NCBI GenBank assembly: GCA_041666465.1
Contig: JBAYGX010000017.1
Coordinates: 1 to 18,434 of the forward strand
DNA length: 18,434 nucleotides
Direction: 5' to 3'
Source of the DNA: XYC2-FULL-41-22 sp041666465
GTDB taxonomy: Bacteria > Patescibacteriota > Gracilibacteria > UBA1369 > UBA12470
Positions within the stretch are counted from its first letter, which is position 1. Each line of letters starts with the position of its first letter. Below, piece by piece: positions 1 through 6,856 of this stretch. A model generated the notes under the pieces. That model was given only the letters and a program-made list of their open reading frames with translations. It searched no databases and was not told where the DNA came from. The translations under genes and the position numbers were made by a program.

Positions 1-926
1 AAACAAAAATTATTTTCCTCGGAACTCCGGAGTTTTCAGTTCCTTCATTGCGAATGTTTTTGGAAGATTCTTCTGTCGAAGTTTCTTCTGTGATAACTCA
101 ACCCGATAAGCCCGTTGGAAGGAAAGCTGTTTTGGTATCTTCTCCTGTAAAAATACTGGCTGAAAATTCAAATATTACAATAATTCAGCCTGGTAATATT
201 AACGGCGATGATGTTATCGATATGGTTAGAAATGTGGAGCCTGATTTCATTGTGGTTGTTGCTTATGGACAACTTTTAACTGACAAATGGTTTTCTTTGG
301 CTAAAAAAGAAATACTCAATTTACATGCTTCTTTATTGCCAAAATATCGAGGAGCATCCCCTATTCAGTCAGCTATCCTCGATGGATGTGAGAAAACCGG
401 TGTTTCGGTTATGGCTGTTCGTAAAAAAATGGATAGTGGGCCTGTGTATGCCAAAAAAGAGGTTTCTATTAATGGAAAAAATCTTGTTGAATTAAGTGGC
501 GAATTATCTATTACAGGAGCAAAACTTTTACATAATGTCGTTTCCGATTTCGATTCGTATAAGGCTGTTGCGCAAAACGAAAAGGATGTTTCGTATTGTA
601 AAAAAATCGACAAAGAGGATGGTAAAATTTCTTTTGTTGGAATGGATTGTGACGAAATTTTACGAAGATATCGTGCGTTTTATGGGTGGCCCGGGGTTTT
701 CTGTCGTATTGATGGCAAGAGGCTTATATTGTCGGAAATTGATGGTTGTACGATGAAAGATTTTGGTAATGCCGGGGATATTAAGATTGAAAATAATAAA
801 ATTCATATACAGACTAAAAAAGGCGTCGTTGAGGTTCGTCGGTTACAATTGGAGGGCAAGAAAGATATGGATTCTAAATCTTTTCTGGCCGGATATCCTT
901 CGATAGAGAAAGCGAAAGGAGAATGA
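1..926 (+). CDS. fmt: Methionyl-tRNA formyltransferase, 5'-partial
   Basis: Formylates the amino group of Met-tRNA(fMet) using 10-formyltetrahydrofolate, a cytoplasmic step of translation initiation. Reading in frame from base 3 gives TKIIFLGTPEFSVPSL, the family N-terminus, so the real start lies a codon or so before the window; a TTG at 48 that opens a shorter frame is internal. The core motif NLHASLLPKYRGASPI holds the conserved Asn and His, and the later MDSGP supplies the conserved Asp of the formyl-transfer triad. The C-terminal OB-like domain ends with QLEGKK and FLAGYP. About 308 residues are visible, normal for the family. It ends in TGA, and its last 53 bases overlap the convergent gene on the other strand. 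The usual partner def is not in view. Confidence 0.97.
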   Translation, partial: TKIIFLGTPEFSVPSLRMFLEDSSVEVSSVITQPDKPVGRKAVLVSSPVKILAENSNITIIQPGNINGDDVIDMVRNVEPDFIVVVAYGQLLTDKWFSLAKKEILNLHASLLPKYRGASPIQSAILDGCEKTGVSVMAVRKKMDSGPVYAKKEVSINGKNLVELSGELSITGAKLLHNVVSDFDSYKAVAQNEKDVSYCKKIDKEDGKISFVGMDCDEILRRYRAFYGWPGVFCRIDGKRLILSEIDGCTMKDFGNAGDIKIENNKIHIQTKKGVVEVRRLQLEGKKDMDSKSFLAGYPSIEKAKGE

Positions 927-2142
927 TTGTTAGTAATTGCCCTTGGTAAAGGGTGTACGGATAGTGATCAAAAAGACCTATTATGCATACGGCTATGATT
1001 GCATATTTTATGTATTTGTCTTTTGTGCTTACGGTTGTATAAAAAAGCATAAAGAGTATTAGTGCGATTCCGATTATGCCAAGTTCCGATGTTGCTAATA
1101 AATATATGTTGTGTACCGGTTGGTATTCCCAAGGATCGATTTTGTTTTCCGTGTATTTCTGAATTAGGTTTGTGTAGTTTTGCCATCCGATTCCCAAAAA
1201 GTTTTCTTCTATTACGGAAATTGCTATTGGAAGTTGTTCGAATCTTTCGTTTATTTCATATGTGCTTAATAGATGTGATTTTAATGTTGGATAAGTGAAA
1301 AATCCCATTGTTGCGATTAAGAGAATCGTTGTTAACGATATCAAATAATGTTTTTTACAAAAAACAATTAGTGATTTCGTATTAAATAATGCGAATAATA
1401 TCGCGCATGTTGCTAGTGCAAGTATTGCCGATCTTGAGAATGTGAGTACGATCCCTATTGTGCATAAGCCAAGAAATGGCATCCACCTTTTGAATTTCGC
1501 ACCCAAAATAATTGCGATTGTCAGAAGTCCTGCGAGTACATTTGGGTGAGGCATTGTTCCGTAACTTCTTATCATTTTCGTGTCATTCACATCTATTTTC
1601 GCAATATTACTTGCGCTTAAATTCGGTTCTCCAAGCATTTCAAGTCCGATACTGCGTTGGTTGGTGAATTGCATTATTGCAATTATTGCTTGGATTGAGC
1701 CTGCAAGTAAAAGCACCTTATAAAGGCTTTCTTTTGTCGCTATTCTGTTTACAAGAAGCAGATAAGTAATAGCAAAAGTTAATAATCTGAATACGAGCCA
1801 GTATATTGGGAAAATGTCGCTTTTTATATTTAAAATAAATATTAAAATTCCCAAGGCGATTAGCGTGAAAAACATTATCTTATCTCCGATTTCGATTTTC
1901 GATTTAACCGGAAAGAAAAAAACAGCGCTTAATATGATCAAAATATCGGTAAGGTATAGTGTTGCATTGTTGAAATGATTTGATTGTCCGCTTAAATAAA
2001 TTTCGGGTTGGCTAATTATTGTGGATATTTGAAAAGGCAGAGTGAAAATCGCTCCATAAAACAGCAGTTTCGCAACTTTTATTAAATCAATGTTTTTAAA
2101 AAGTTCTTTATTCTTCCGCAAGAATATTTGGAAAAAGACCAT
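874..2142 (-). CDS. O-antigen ligase / Wzy-like polytopic membrane protein
   Basis: A 422-residue inner-membrane protein with roughly ten hydrophobic segments. The central part resembles the Wzy_C / O-antigen ligase family: MPHPNVLAGLL, then LTFSRSAILAL, then a large loop (about residues 290-345) with GIGWQNY and the motif PVHNIYLL, followed by closely spaced C-terminal helices. Family members polymerise glycans or transfer them to a lipid or protein acceptor at the outer face of the membrane; the substrate here cannot be told. The ATG at 2142 is the only ATG before the first membrane segment and lies 35 bases inside the preceding binding-protein gene, so translation is probably coupled. No Shine-Dalgarno sequence is visible. 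Ends in TAG inside the convergent fmt. The glycosyltransferase two genes upstream supports a role in surface glycans. Confidence 0.82.
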   Translation of the reverse strand: MVFFQIFLRKNKELFKNIDLIKVAKLLFYGAIFTLPFQISTIISQPEIYLSGQSNHFNNATLYLTDILIILSAVFFFPVKSKIEIGDKIMFFTLIALGILIFILNIKSDIFPIYWLVFRLLTFAITYLLLVNRIATKESLYKVLLLAGSIQAIIAIMQFTNQRSIGLEMLGEPNLSASNIAKIDVNDTKMIRSYGTMPHPNVLAGLLTIAIILGAKFKRWMPFLGLCTIGIVLTFSRSAILALATCAILFALFNTKSLIVFCKKHYLISLTTILLIATMGFFTYPTLKSHLLSTYEINERFEQLPIAISVIEENFLGIGWQNYTNLIQKYTENKIDPWEYQPVHNIYLLATSELGIIGIALILFMLFYTTVSTKDKYIKYAIIAVCIIGLFDHYPYTLYQGQLLTIILLSLSLSKDIRPEKI

Positions 2143-3535
2143 CTGTTGGCATTATTGCATTAATTTGTTCTTCCGCCGTACTCAAAGCCGTTTCCACTTT
2201 TACAGTCGCCAGTACCGAACTTATTGCCTCTTTGAATATTTCTTCATATTTTTCAGCATCCGCTATAGGTATTGTTTCCGCAAATCCGACTTGTTTGGCG
2301 AATACTCCATATACAGGGTCTTTCATTTGTTCTTCAAGCAAATCTCTTCGCGATGAAGGTCTATGTGTTTCTTCAAAATAATATTGTTCGTTTTCCGCTG
2401 ATGTTAAAAATTCCAAGAAATCCCAGGCTTCATCCGGATATTCGGATGTTCTTGAAACCGTATAAGCGAAGTAACTTGCGTATACATCTCTTTTTTCGGT
2501 ACTTGTTTCCGGATCGTATACTTGCGGAACATCAGTAATCTTAATAGTGTCGGCGTCTATTGTGGATGTGCCTTTTTTCTGTTCGGTTTCTATAAGGTTG
2601 ACCAGTTGTTCATATAAATATGAATAGCCAAGTATCATGGAAGCTTTTCCTTCCACGAAAGCCATCATTTCTTGCTCTTCGCTCAGTGGATCCGAAATGT
2701 ACTCATTCCAAGAGTAGTTTTTGTTACTCGGAATTCCAAAAGATGTAAAAAGGTCCAAGGCTTCTTTCCCCGGTGATACAACTCCTGAAGTGCTTGAAAC
2801 TTCGGTTGAGGTTATCGTAGATGTTTTGTATTCGTCATCATAGAATTGTGTACCGTATTGTAAAAATAATGTGTAAAGGATATCTACAAATCGCAAAATA
2901 TTATCCGATCTACCCATTGCGATTCCCGCTTGTTCGAATCTTTCGAAACTGTTGTCGGTTTTTGTCAGTTTAAAAACATCGTCCTTTATTCCTTCCCATG
3001 TAGTTGATGGCTCCCCTCTCGAAGGGATTGCATCTTCAAACTGATCTTGATTGTAGTAAAGCGCTATTGTATCAACATATAAAGGAAGTCCATAAATTGC
3101 TGTTACCGAATTGCCTTCCGCGTCCGTGTAGGTCCTCAAAAAATCATCAGAAACCGTTTGAACAAATGTGTCCTCAAGTTCCTGTGCGGTCATCAAACTT
3201 GAGTCCATCGGATTAACTTTTTTATAGTGTTCGTAAATCCAGCTGTTGTGCATTGCGAAAATATCCGGGCCTTCGCCTTCCGCAAGTTCGTTAATAACCA
3301 AATCGAGGTAAGAACTTGGATCTGTAAATTGTTTGTAAGTTATTTTTACATTTGTATGTTCACTTTCATAAGCCTGTATTATCGGTTGAAAAATCGTGGA
3401 ATCGTCAAAAAGACCATACATTGTAAGTTCAATGTTTTCCGTTTTTGTAGTGGTGGTTTGGTCTTTTTTAAGACAACCGCTACCTGTTGTACTGATAAGT
3501 GTTATTAGCACAAGTGTTGCTAGATATTTTTTCAT
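2108..3535 (-). CDS. Extracellular solute-binding lipoprotein, family 1 (sugar type)
   Basis: A 475-residue extracytoplasmic binding protein of the family 1 (maltose/sugar) class. It begins with a signal peptide (MKKYLATLVLITLIS) and a lipoprotein-like cysteine at residue 21 in TGSGC; Gly at -3 is unusual but -2 Ser and -1 Gly fit. The mature part has the typical opening IELTMYGLFDD, the GPDIFAMHNSW strand, IYGLPLYVDTIALYYN, and a C-terminal PDEAWDFLEFL segment. Such proteins deliver ligand to an ABC permease, but no permease or ATPase gene is adjacent. The start is supported by the signal peptide and by an extended -10 promoter 35-45 bases upstream. The 3' end overlaps the O-antigen-ligase-like gene by 35 bases. 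The ligand cannot be inferred. Confidence 0.88.
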   Translation of the reverse strand: MKKYLATLVLITLISTTGSGCLKKDQTTTTKTENIELTMYGLFDDSTIFQPIIQAYESEHTNVKITYKQFTDPSSYLDLVINELAEGEGPDIFAMHNSWIYEHYKKVNPMDSSLMTAQELEDTFVQTVSDDFLRTYTDAEGNSVTAIYGLPLYVDTIALYYNQDQFEDAIPSRGEPSTTWEGIKDDVFKLTKTDNSFERFEQAGIAMGRSDNILRFVDILYTLFLQYGTQFYDDEYKTSTITSTEVSSTSGVVSPGKEALDLFTSFGIPSNKNYSWNEYISDPLSEEQEMMAFVEGKASMILGYSYLYEQLVNLIETEQKKGTSTIDADTIKITDVPQVYDPETSTEKRDVYASYFAYTVSRTSEYPDEAWDFLEFLTSAENEQYYFEETHRPSSRRDLLEEQMKDPVYGVFAKQVGFAETIPIADAEKYEEIFKEAISSVLATVKVETALSTAEEQINAIMPTDGLFPNILAEE

Positions 3536-3570
3536 TTTTATTTTGTTTATTTTTCGAGTGTGCCGGGGAG

Positions 3571-3579
3571 ATTATAACA
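3571..3579 (-). promoter_or_regulatory. Extended -10 promoter element for the binding-protein gene
   Basis: On the minus strand the sequence reads TGTTATAAT, a perfect TATAAT with the TGn extension that can replace a -35 box. The predicted start of transcription is near 3564, about 29 bases before the ATG at 3535. No convincing -35 is present. The element abuts the outer end of the long palindrome at 3583-3747. Confidence 0.6.
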
Positions 3580-3582
3580 TAT

Positions 3583-3747
3583 TAGACCAACTGCACGGTA
3601 AGCATTTCTACTGCAATTTACAAATTTGGCTACAAATGCCTCATCGCTCGTCGTCGTATCTAATCCGATACGCCTTCCTCGCGTTTTGGCATTTTCGCAC
3701 AAATTTGTTGCATTTCGTAACGAATTGTTACCATGCAGTGGGTCTAT
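3583..3747. repeat. ~165 bp imperfect palindrome, possible MITE-like element or structured RNA
   Basis: The left arm (3583-3640) and the reverse complement of the right arm (3689-3747) align over about 50 bases with one gap and roughly 70% identity. Shared blocks are TAGACC, ACTGCA, GGTAA, ACAAATTTG and AAATGCC. The centre has its own perfect stem CGTATC/GATACG around a 6-base loop. The right arm carries the last codons and TAA stop of the glycosyltransferase gene, and the left arm reaches the promoter of the next gene. No coding function is seen. It could be a non-autonomous insertion, a REP-like element or a transcribed hairpin. Some mismatches would be G-U pairs if transcribed on the minus strand. 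Confidence 0.65.
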
Positions 3748-4633
3748 TGTTGTTTAGACCTTTTAGTAGAAATTTCTTCGAGAGTGCGTGATAGTAGAAA
3801 TTTTTATTGATTTTCTTTGCAATAAACAGAATTGGGGATGATGAAATTGTTTTAAAAATCATCTTTTTCCATCTGGGTGGAACTATTTTTAATTCCGGGT
3901 GTTTTTTTTGAAAAATCCATGCCGATTCCCCTATCGAAATCATTCTTTTTTCCAAACTTTGTTCGTTTATTTCATGATAGTGATATCCTATTGCAAGAGG
4001 TTCAAAATAAATTTTTAGATTTTCTTTTTGAGTCAGCCTGTAGCCCAGCTCGATGTCTTCCCATCCGTAATTTTTGAAGTCGGGATCGAATTCGTATTTA
4101 TCAATCAATGTTTTCTTGAGTGAAATGTTTGATGTGTAAAAAAATCTATAATCTGCAACTTGTTTTCCTTCAAGTAAATCGTATGCGAATTGAGAGCCTC
4201 CTTTTTTGCCTGTAGTAAGCCATTTCATAAAATCCGTGATTTGTATTTCGGGGTGCCAAATGACCAGTCCAAGTACGGCAGAGTTTGTTTCGGAATGCTT
4301 ATCGTGCACTTCCTTGTGTTTTTCAAGAGCATTATTCTCAAGAATGATATCGTCGCCGATGAATAATATTATTTCTCCTTTCGCGTGCTTGAGTCCGTTG
4401 TTGCGCGCGTTACCTTGTCCGAGATTTTCTTGTCTGATGTATTTGAAATTCGGAAAAATGTTTGCTCATTTCTTGGTGATTTCTTCAGTTTGGTCGGTAC
4501 TCCCGTCATCTATAACTATTATCTGGATGTCGTTTAACTGAATTGTTTGTTTGTTTAAAGAATCAAGACATTTATTCAGAATTTCCGACCTGTTGAATGT
4601 TGGAATTATTACTGTAAAGAGCGGTTTTTGCAT
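3728..4633 (-). pseudogene. GT2 family glycosyltransferase interrupted by an in-frame TGA
   Basis: From ATG 4633 the frame gives a family 2 (GT-A fold) glycosyltransferase of 301 codons. The N-terminus is FTVIIPTFNRSEILNKCLDS, followed by the nucleotide-binding IVIDDGSTD, GNARNNGL and the metal-binding FIGDD. The C-terminal part has FDPDFKNYGWEDIELGYRL, as in the galactosyltransferase C-terminal (GT7C-like) region. Codon 56 (4468-4466) is TGA, between EEITKK and ANIFPNFKYIRQ; the frame is otherwise intact on both sides. No ATG follows soon after the stop; the next plausible start is a GTG at 4309, which would leave out the nucleotide-binding part. Either the gene is inactive, the base is an assembly error (TGG, CGA or GGA would restore it), or the stop is read through. 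The final residues NNNRPTAW lie in the palindrome arm. Confidence 0.85.
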
Positions 4634-4666
4634 CGTGAGAATTGTATTTTACCGCTTTGTATTAGT

Positions 4667-4697
4667 AAAGAGCTTAGCTGTATCGGCCAAGCTCTTT
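4667..4697. terminator. Hairpin between ssb and the glycosyltransferase gene
   Basis: Perfect 9-base arms AAAGAGCTT and AAGCTCTTT flank a 13-base loop. It lies downstream of ssb and upstream of the glycosyltransferase, both on the minus strand. A real U tract is lacking on either side, so a factor-independent terminator is only one possibility. Confidence 0.4.
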
Positions 4698-4733
4698 GCC
4701 CCTACCTATCTATATATTAAAGTGTGCTAAGTT

Positions 4734-5111
4734 TTATTTTTCGTCTTCTTCCGCCGATGTCATTTCGATTTGGTTTTTTTTGATTTTTAAGAAAATAACT
4801 TTGTTCGCTGTTACTTCTGTAATGTAGTGACGCTTGTCTTCTTTGTCTTGGTAGTTTCTGTAAGTCAATTCGCCTTCGACAAGAACGAGGCTACCTTTTG
4901 TGAGGTGTTTGGCGCAGATATCACCAAGAGTTCTCCATGCGATAATTCTGTGGAACTGAGCCCTGTCTTCTTTTTCACCATTTTTGTTTGTAAAAGATTT
5001 GTTTGTTGCTACGGAAAACTTGGTAATGGTGTAACCTCCATTTTCCGTTTTTTTACTCTCGGGATCGCTCGCGAGGTGCCCAAGCAGCATGACTTTGTTT
5101 AGGTACTGCAT
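4734..5111 (-). CDS. ssb: Single-stranded DNA-binding protein
   Basis: Coats single-stranded DNA during replication, recombination and repair. The protein has 125 residues and is nearly all OB fold: MQYLNKVMLLGHLASDPE at the N-terminus, TKFSVATNKSF, the conserved RAQFHRIIAWRTLGDICAKHL, GSLVLVEGELTYRNYQDK and the closing strand ITEVTANKVIFL. The start fits the family exactly. It is shorter than the usual ~160-180 residues: the flexible Gly/Pro/Gln linker and the DDDIPF-type tip that recruits partner proteins are missing. It ends instead in a short acidic stretch, SAEEDEK. It stands alone here, not in the common rpsF-ssb-rpsR operon. No clear Shine-Dalgarno sequence precedes the ATG. Confidence 0.96.
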   Translation of the reverse strand: MQYLNKVMLLGHLASDPESKKTENGGYTITKFSVATNKSFTNKNGEKEDRAQFHRIIAWRTLGDICAKHLTKGSLVLVEGELTYRNYQDKEDKRHYITEVTANKVIFLKIKKNQIEMTSAEEDEK

Positions 5112-5121
5112 TTTTTGTTGG

Positions 5122-5152
5122 GTTAAAATATAAAAAGCGTATCTGTTTTAAC
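5122..5152. promoter_or_regulatory. Inverted repeat in the divergent region upstream of ssb
   Basis: GTTAAAA (5122-5128) and TTTTAAC (5146-5152) are perfect 7-base arms 17 bases apart, placed 11-41 bases upstream of the ssb start. This is the size and position of an operator. In such A+T-rich DNA it could be chance, and it does not match a LexA box I recognise. Confidence 0.3.
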
Positions 5153-5252
5153 ATGATGACATTAAAAAAAAGTGAAAAAGCGCAAGAACGCGAAACATTC
5201 CTTTTCGAATCGGTAAGTGATATTATTCTTTTGATTTTTAACTTTAAAATCT

Positions 5253-5597
5253 ATGGTTATTAAGGATTTTCATGACGCAATGTGTAAGGCTGTTTTGGAC
5301 GAATTGCCTATCGATACAAATGAAACGAGAAATTACATAATGGATTTGCTTGGGATGAACGAGCTTGATATTGAACAGCTTTCACCTGTTAAAAAGACAT
5401 GGTGGCCTCTTGCCGACAAACGAGATGTTAAGTATCCCGATGATGTAAAGAAACAATGGAAACATGATGTTAAACAAGCTGCCTTGAGGGTTGTTAAGGA
5501 AGGTATACCTATCGGTAAAATGAAGTTTCGAGAGGGTGATAAGATGAAAAAGGCCGTTGTTGCTTACTTGGGATCATTGGTTAAAAAGAAAAAATAA
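5253..5597 (+). CDS. Hypothetical 114-residue basic protein upstream of ribE
   Basis: I do not recognise this protein. It is soluble, with no membrane segment or signal peptide, probably mostly helical, and ends in a lysine-rich tail (SLVKKKK). Visible features are MVIKDFHDAMCKAVLDELP at the start, a KKTWWPLADKRDVKYPDDV segment in the middle and a KQAALRVVKEG helix. Its TAA at 5595-5597 is one base from the ribE ATG, so it is probably co-transcribed and translationally coupled with ribE. That does not show a role in riboflavin synthesis. The ATG at 5253 is the first in frame and follows an A+T-rich leader without a clear ribosome-binding site. Confidence 0.75.
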   Translation: MVIKDFHDAMCKAVLDELPIDTNETRNYIMDLLGMNELDIEQLSPVKKTWWPLADKRDVKYPDDVKKQWKHDVKQAALRVVKEGIPIGKMKFREGDKMKKAVVAYLGSLVKKKK

Positions 5598-5598
5598 T

Positions 5599-6189
5599 AT
5601 GTTTACAGGTATTATTAGGTCCATTGGGATTGTTCAGAGTTTTTTGGGTGACAATTTGAAAATCTCTCATGCTCTTAAGCTGAATCCCGGCGATAGTGTT
5701 TCTGTTAACGGTGTTTGTTTAACCGCAAAGGATGATTTGAGTTTTGATCTTATGGAGGAGACTTTAAATAAAACCAATCTTGGACTTATTAAAAAAGGAT
5801 GTAGGGTTAATCTTGAGTCTGCTCTTGAATTTAATGGGAAGGTTGATGGTCATCTGGTTTCCGGACATGTGGATTTTGTCGGTGAGGTTTTAAATTTTGA
5901 GAAATGCGTCTTGCGAGTAAATTTCCCGGAGAGTTATAGTAAATTTTTTGCAATAAAAGGGTCTGTTGCTGTTAATGGAGTTAGCCTTACGATTAGTGGG
6001 TTGGGAAGCGATTATTTTGAGGTTTCACTGGTCGATTTTACTCTAAAAAATACCAATTTAGGTGAGGTCAAAAAAGGTGATGAAGTTAATATAGAGGTCG
6101 ATATGATTGCGCGATATTTGGATAGGTTGCTTGAGGCGCAAGCTGGTGAAACAAAGTACGAATGGCTTAAAGAAAGAAATTTTATATAA
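5599..6189 (+). CDS. ribE: Riboflavin synthase, alpha subunit
   Basis: Catalyses dismutation of two 6,7-dimethyl-8-ribityllumazine molecules to riboflavin, the last step of the pathway. The start at 5599 gives MFTGII, the invariant N-terminus whose residues take part in the active site; the frame is open further upstream but that extension would run through the end of the preceding gene. The 196 residues hold the two lumazine-binding repeats. Repeat 1 has SVNGVCLT (about 35-42) and GHLVSGHVD (84-92); repeat 2 has VAVNGVSLTI (123-132). The C-terminal helix DMIARYLDRLL mediates trimer formation in the family. Length is normal (about 200-215). ribH lies 214 bases downstream; ribD and ribBA are not in the window. 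Confidence 0.96.
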   Translation: MFTGIIRSIGIVQSFLGDNLKISHALKLNPGDSVSVNGVCLTAKDDLSFDLMEETLNKTNLGLIKKGCRVNLESALEFNGKVDGHLVSGHVDFVGEVLNFEKCVLRVNFPESYSKFFAIKGSVAVNGVSLTISGLGSDYFEVSLVDFTLKNTNLGEVKKGDEVNIEVDMIARYLDRLLEAQAGETKYEWLKERNFI

Positions 6190-6205
6190 AAGGAGAACAG
6201 ACTGT

Positions 6206-6325
6206 TTGAGAATAACCATTTTTAAAATGGATTCATTGTTTTTAAATTTGTTTGAATATTTTGCGATATTCCTGCTATCTGTTGCACAGAACAATATTTC
6301 GTATATAAATTCGCCGTTTGTTTAG
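6206..6325 (+). CDS. Possible 39-residue membrane peptide with a strong ribosome-binding site
   Basis: Directly after the ribE stop lies AAGGAG (6190-6195), one of the best Shine-Dalgarno matches in the window. Ten bases later a TTG (6206) opens a frame of 39 residues ending in TAG at 6323-6325. An ATG within it at 6227 would give 32 residues. The peptide has one hydrophobic stretch (FLNLFEYFAIFLLSVA). I recognise no family. It may be a small membrane protein, a decayed gene remnant or chance. Confidence 0.2.
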   Translation: MRITIFKMDSLFLNLFEYFAIFLLSVAQNNISYINSPFV

Positions 6326-6356
6326 GGCTGTCCTCAAACTTTGTTTTCAGACAGCC
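6326..6356 (+). terminator. GGCTGTC/GACAGCC hairpin between ribE and ribH
   Basis: Perfect G+C-rich 7-base arms (6326-6332 and 6350-6356) enclose a 17-base loop. No U tract follows, so termination is uncertain. Upstream at 6216-6230 lies a second palindrome, CCATTTT-T-AAAATGG. Nothing here matches the conserved blocks of the FMN riboswitch. Confidence 0.3.
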
Positions 6357-6370
6357 TGAGATTTGATAAT
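6341..6370 (+). promoter_or_regulatory. Putative promoter for ribH-pgk
   Basis: TTGTTT (6341-6346) and GATAAT (6365-6370) are separated by 18 bases, giving a predicted transcript start near 6377, about 27 bases before the ribH ATG. The -35 box overlaps the hairpin loop at 6326-6356. Confidence 0.4.
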
Positions 6371-6403
6371 ATGGCGTAAAGAATATTTCATGTCCTTACA
6401 CTG

Positions 6404-6856
6404 ATGATTGGAGTAATAGTTTCGGAATTCAATGATTTTGTTACGGAAAAGCTTCTTGAAAGCTGTGAGCGGGGTTTGAACGAGCTTAAATTGGAGTACA
6501 AGATTGTGCGGGTACCAGGAGCTTTTGAGATACCGCTAATGGCGAAAAAATTGTCCAAGAAATGTTCCGCGATTATCGCGCTCGGATGCCTTATAAAAGG
6601 CAAAACCGATCATTATGATATGGTTTGTAGAGCTTGTGTCGATGGTATTATGAGAGTGCAACTTGCGACAGATGTTCCGATAGTTTTTGAAGTTCTTATG
6701 GTAAGAAAAATGGGAGATGCGATGATGAGAGTGGAAAAAGGTTATAATGCCGTTTTGGTTGCCTCTAAACTCCTTAATTTAAACAAAAATGAAACTAAGA
6801 ACCCTCCACGATCTAGATCCGAAAGGCAAAAAAATACTTTTAAGAGTCGATTTTAA
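6404..6856 (+). CDS. ribH: 6,7-dimethyl-8-ribityllumazine synthase
   Basis: Condenses 5-amino-6-ribitylamino-uracil with 3,4-dihydroxy-2-butanone 4-phosphate to make the substrate of riboflavin synthase. Family motifs are in order: VIVSEFNDF (about 4-12), VRVPGAFEIPLMAKKL, IIALGCLIKGKTDHYD with the catalytic His, and the MRVQLATDVPIVFEVL strand. The protein starts about 12-18 residues later than E. coli RibH; an in-frame TAA lies 27 bases upstream of the ATG, so little extension is possible. At the C-terminus, after YNAVLVASKLLNL, about 20 basic residues are read from DNA that also encodes the start of pgk in another frame (68-base overlap). The 150-residue length is near normal only because of this tail. 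Several usually conserved residues of the C-terminal helix region are altered. Confidence 0.88.
   Translation: MIGVIVSEFNDFVTEKLLESCERGLNELKLEYKIVRVPGAFEIPLMAKKLSKKCSAIIALGCLIKGKTDHYDMVCRACVDGIMRVQLATDVPIVFEVLMVRKMGDAMMRVEKGYNAVLVASKLLNLNKNETKNPPRSRSERQKNTFKSRF

Noticed and set aside
3583..3747. Integron attC site
   Set aside because: The ends do not carry the RYYYAAC/GTTRRRY core sites and no integrase or gene cassettes are nearby.
4466..4468. Selenocysteine codon
   Set aside because: Family 2 glycosyltransferases have no redox cysteine at this position and no SECIS-like hairpin was seen directly downstream.
4310..4633. UGA read as glycine (genetic code 25) to explain the glycosyltransferase
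   Set aside because: fmt, pgk and the 11617-12291 gene end in TGA at the expected family lengths or positions, and long genes such as ileS have no internal TGA. True UGA=Gly genomes use it often inside genes.
5557..5598. Upstream-extended start for ribE
   Set aside because: The extension would read through the end of the preceding gene, and MFTGII at 5599 is the conserved family N-terminus.
6190..6403. FMN riboswitch before ribH
   Set aside because: None of the conserved RFN sequence blocks is present; the region has only short simple palindromes.
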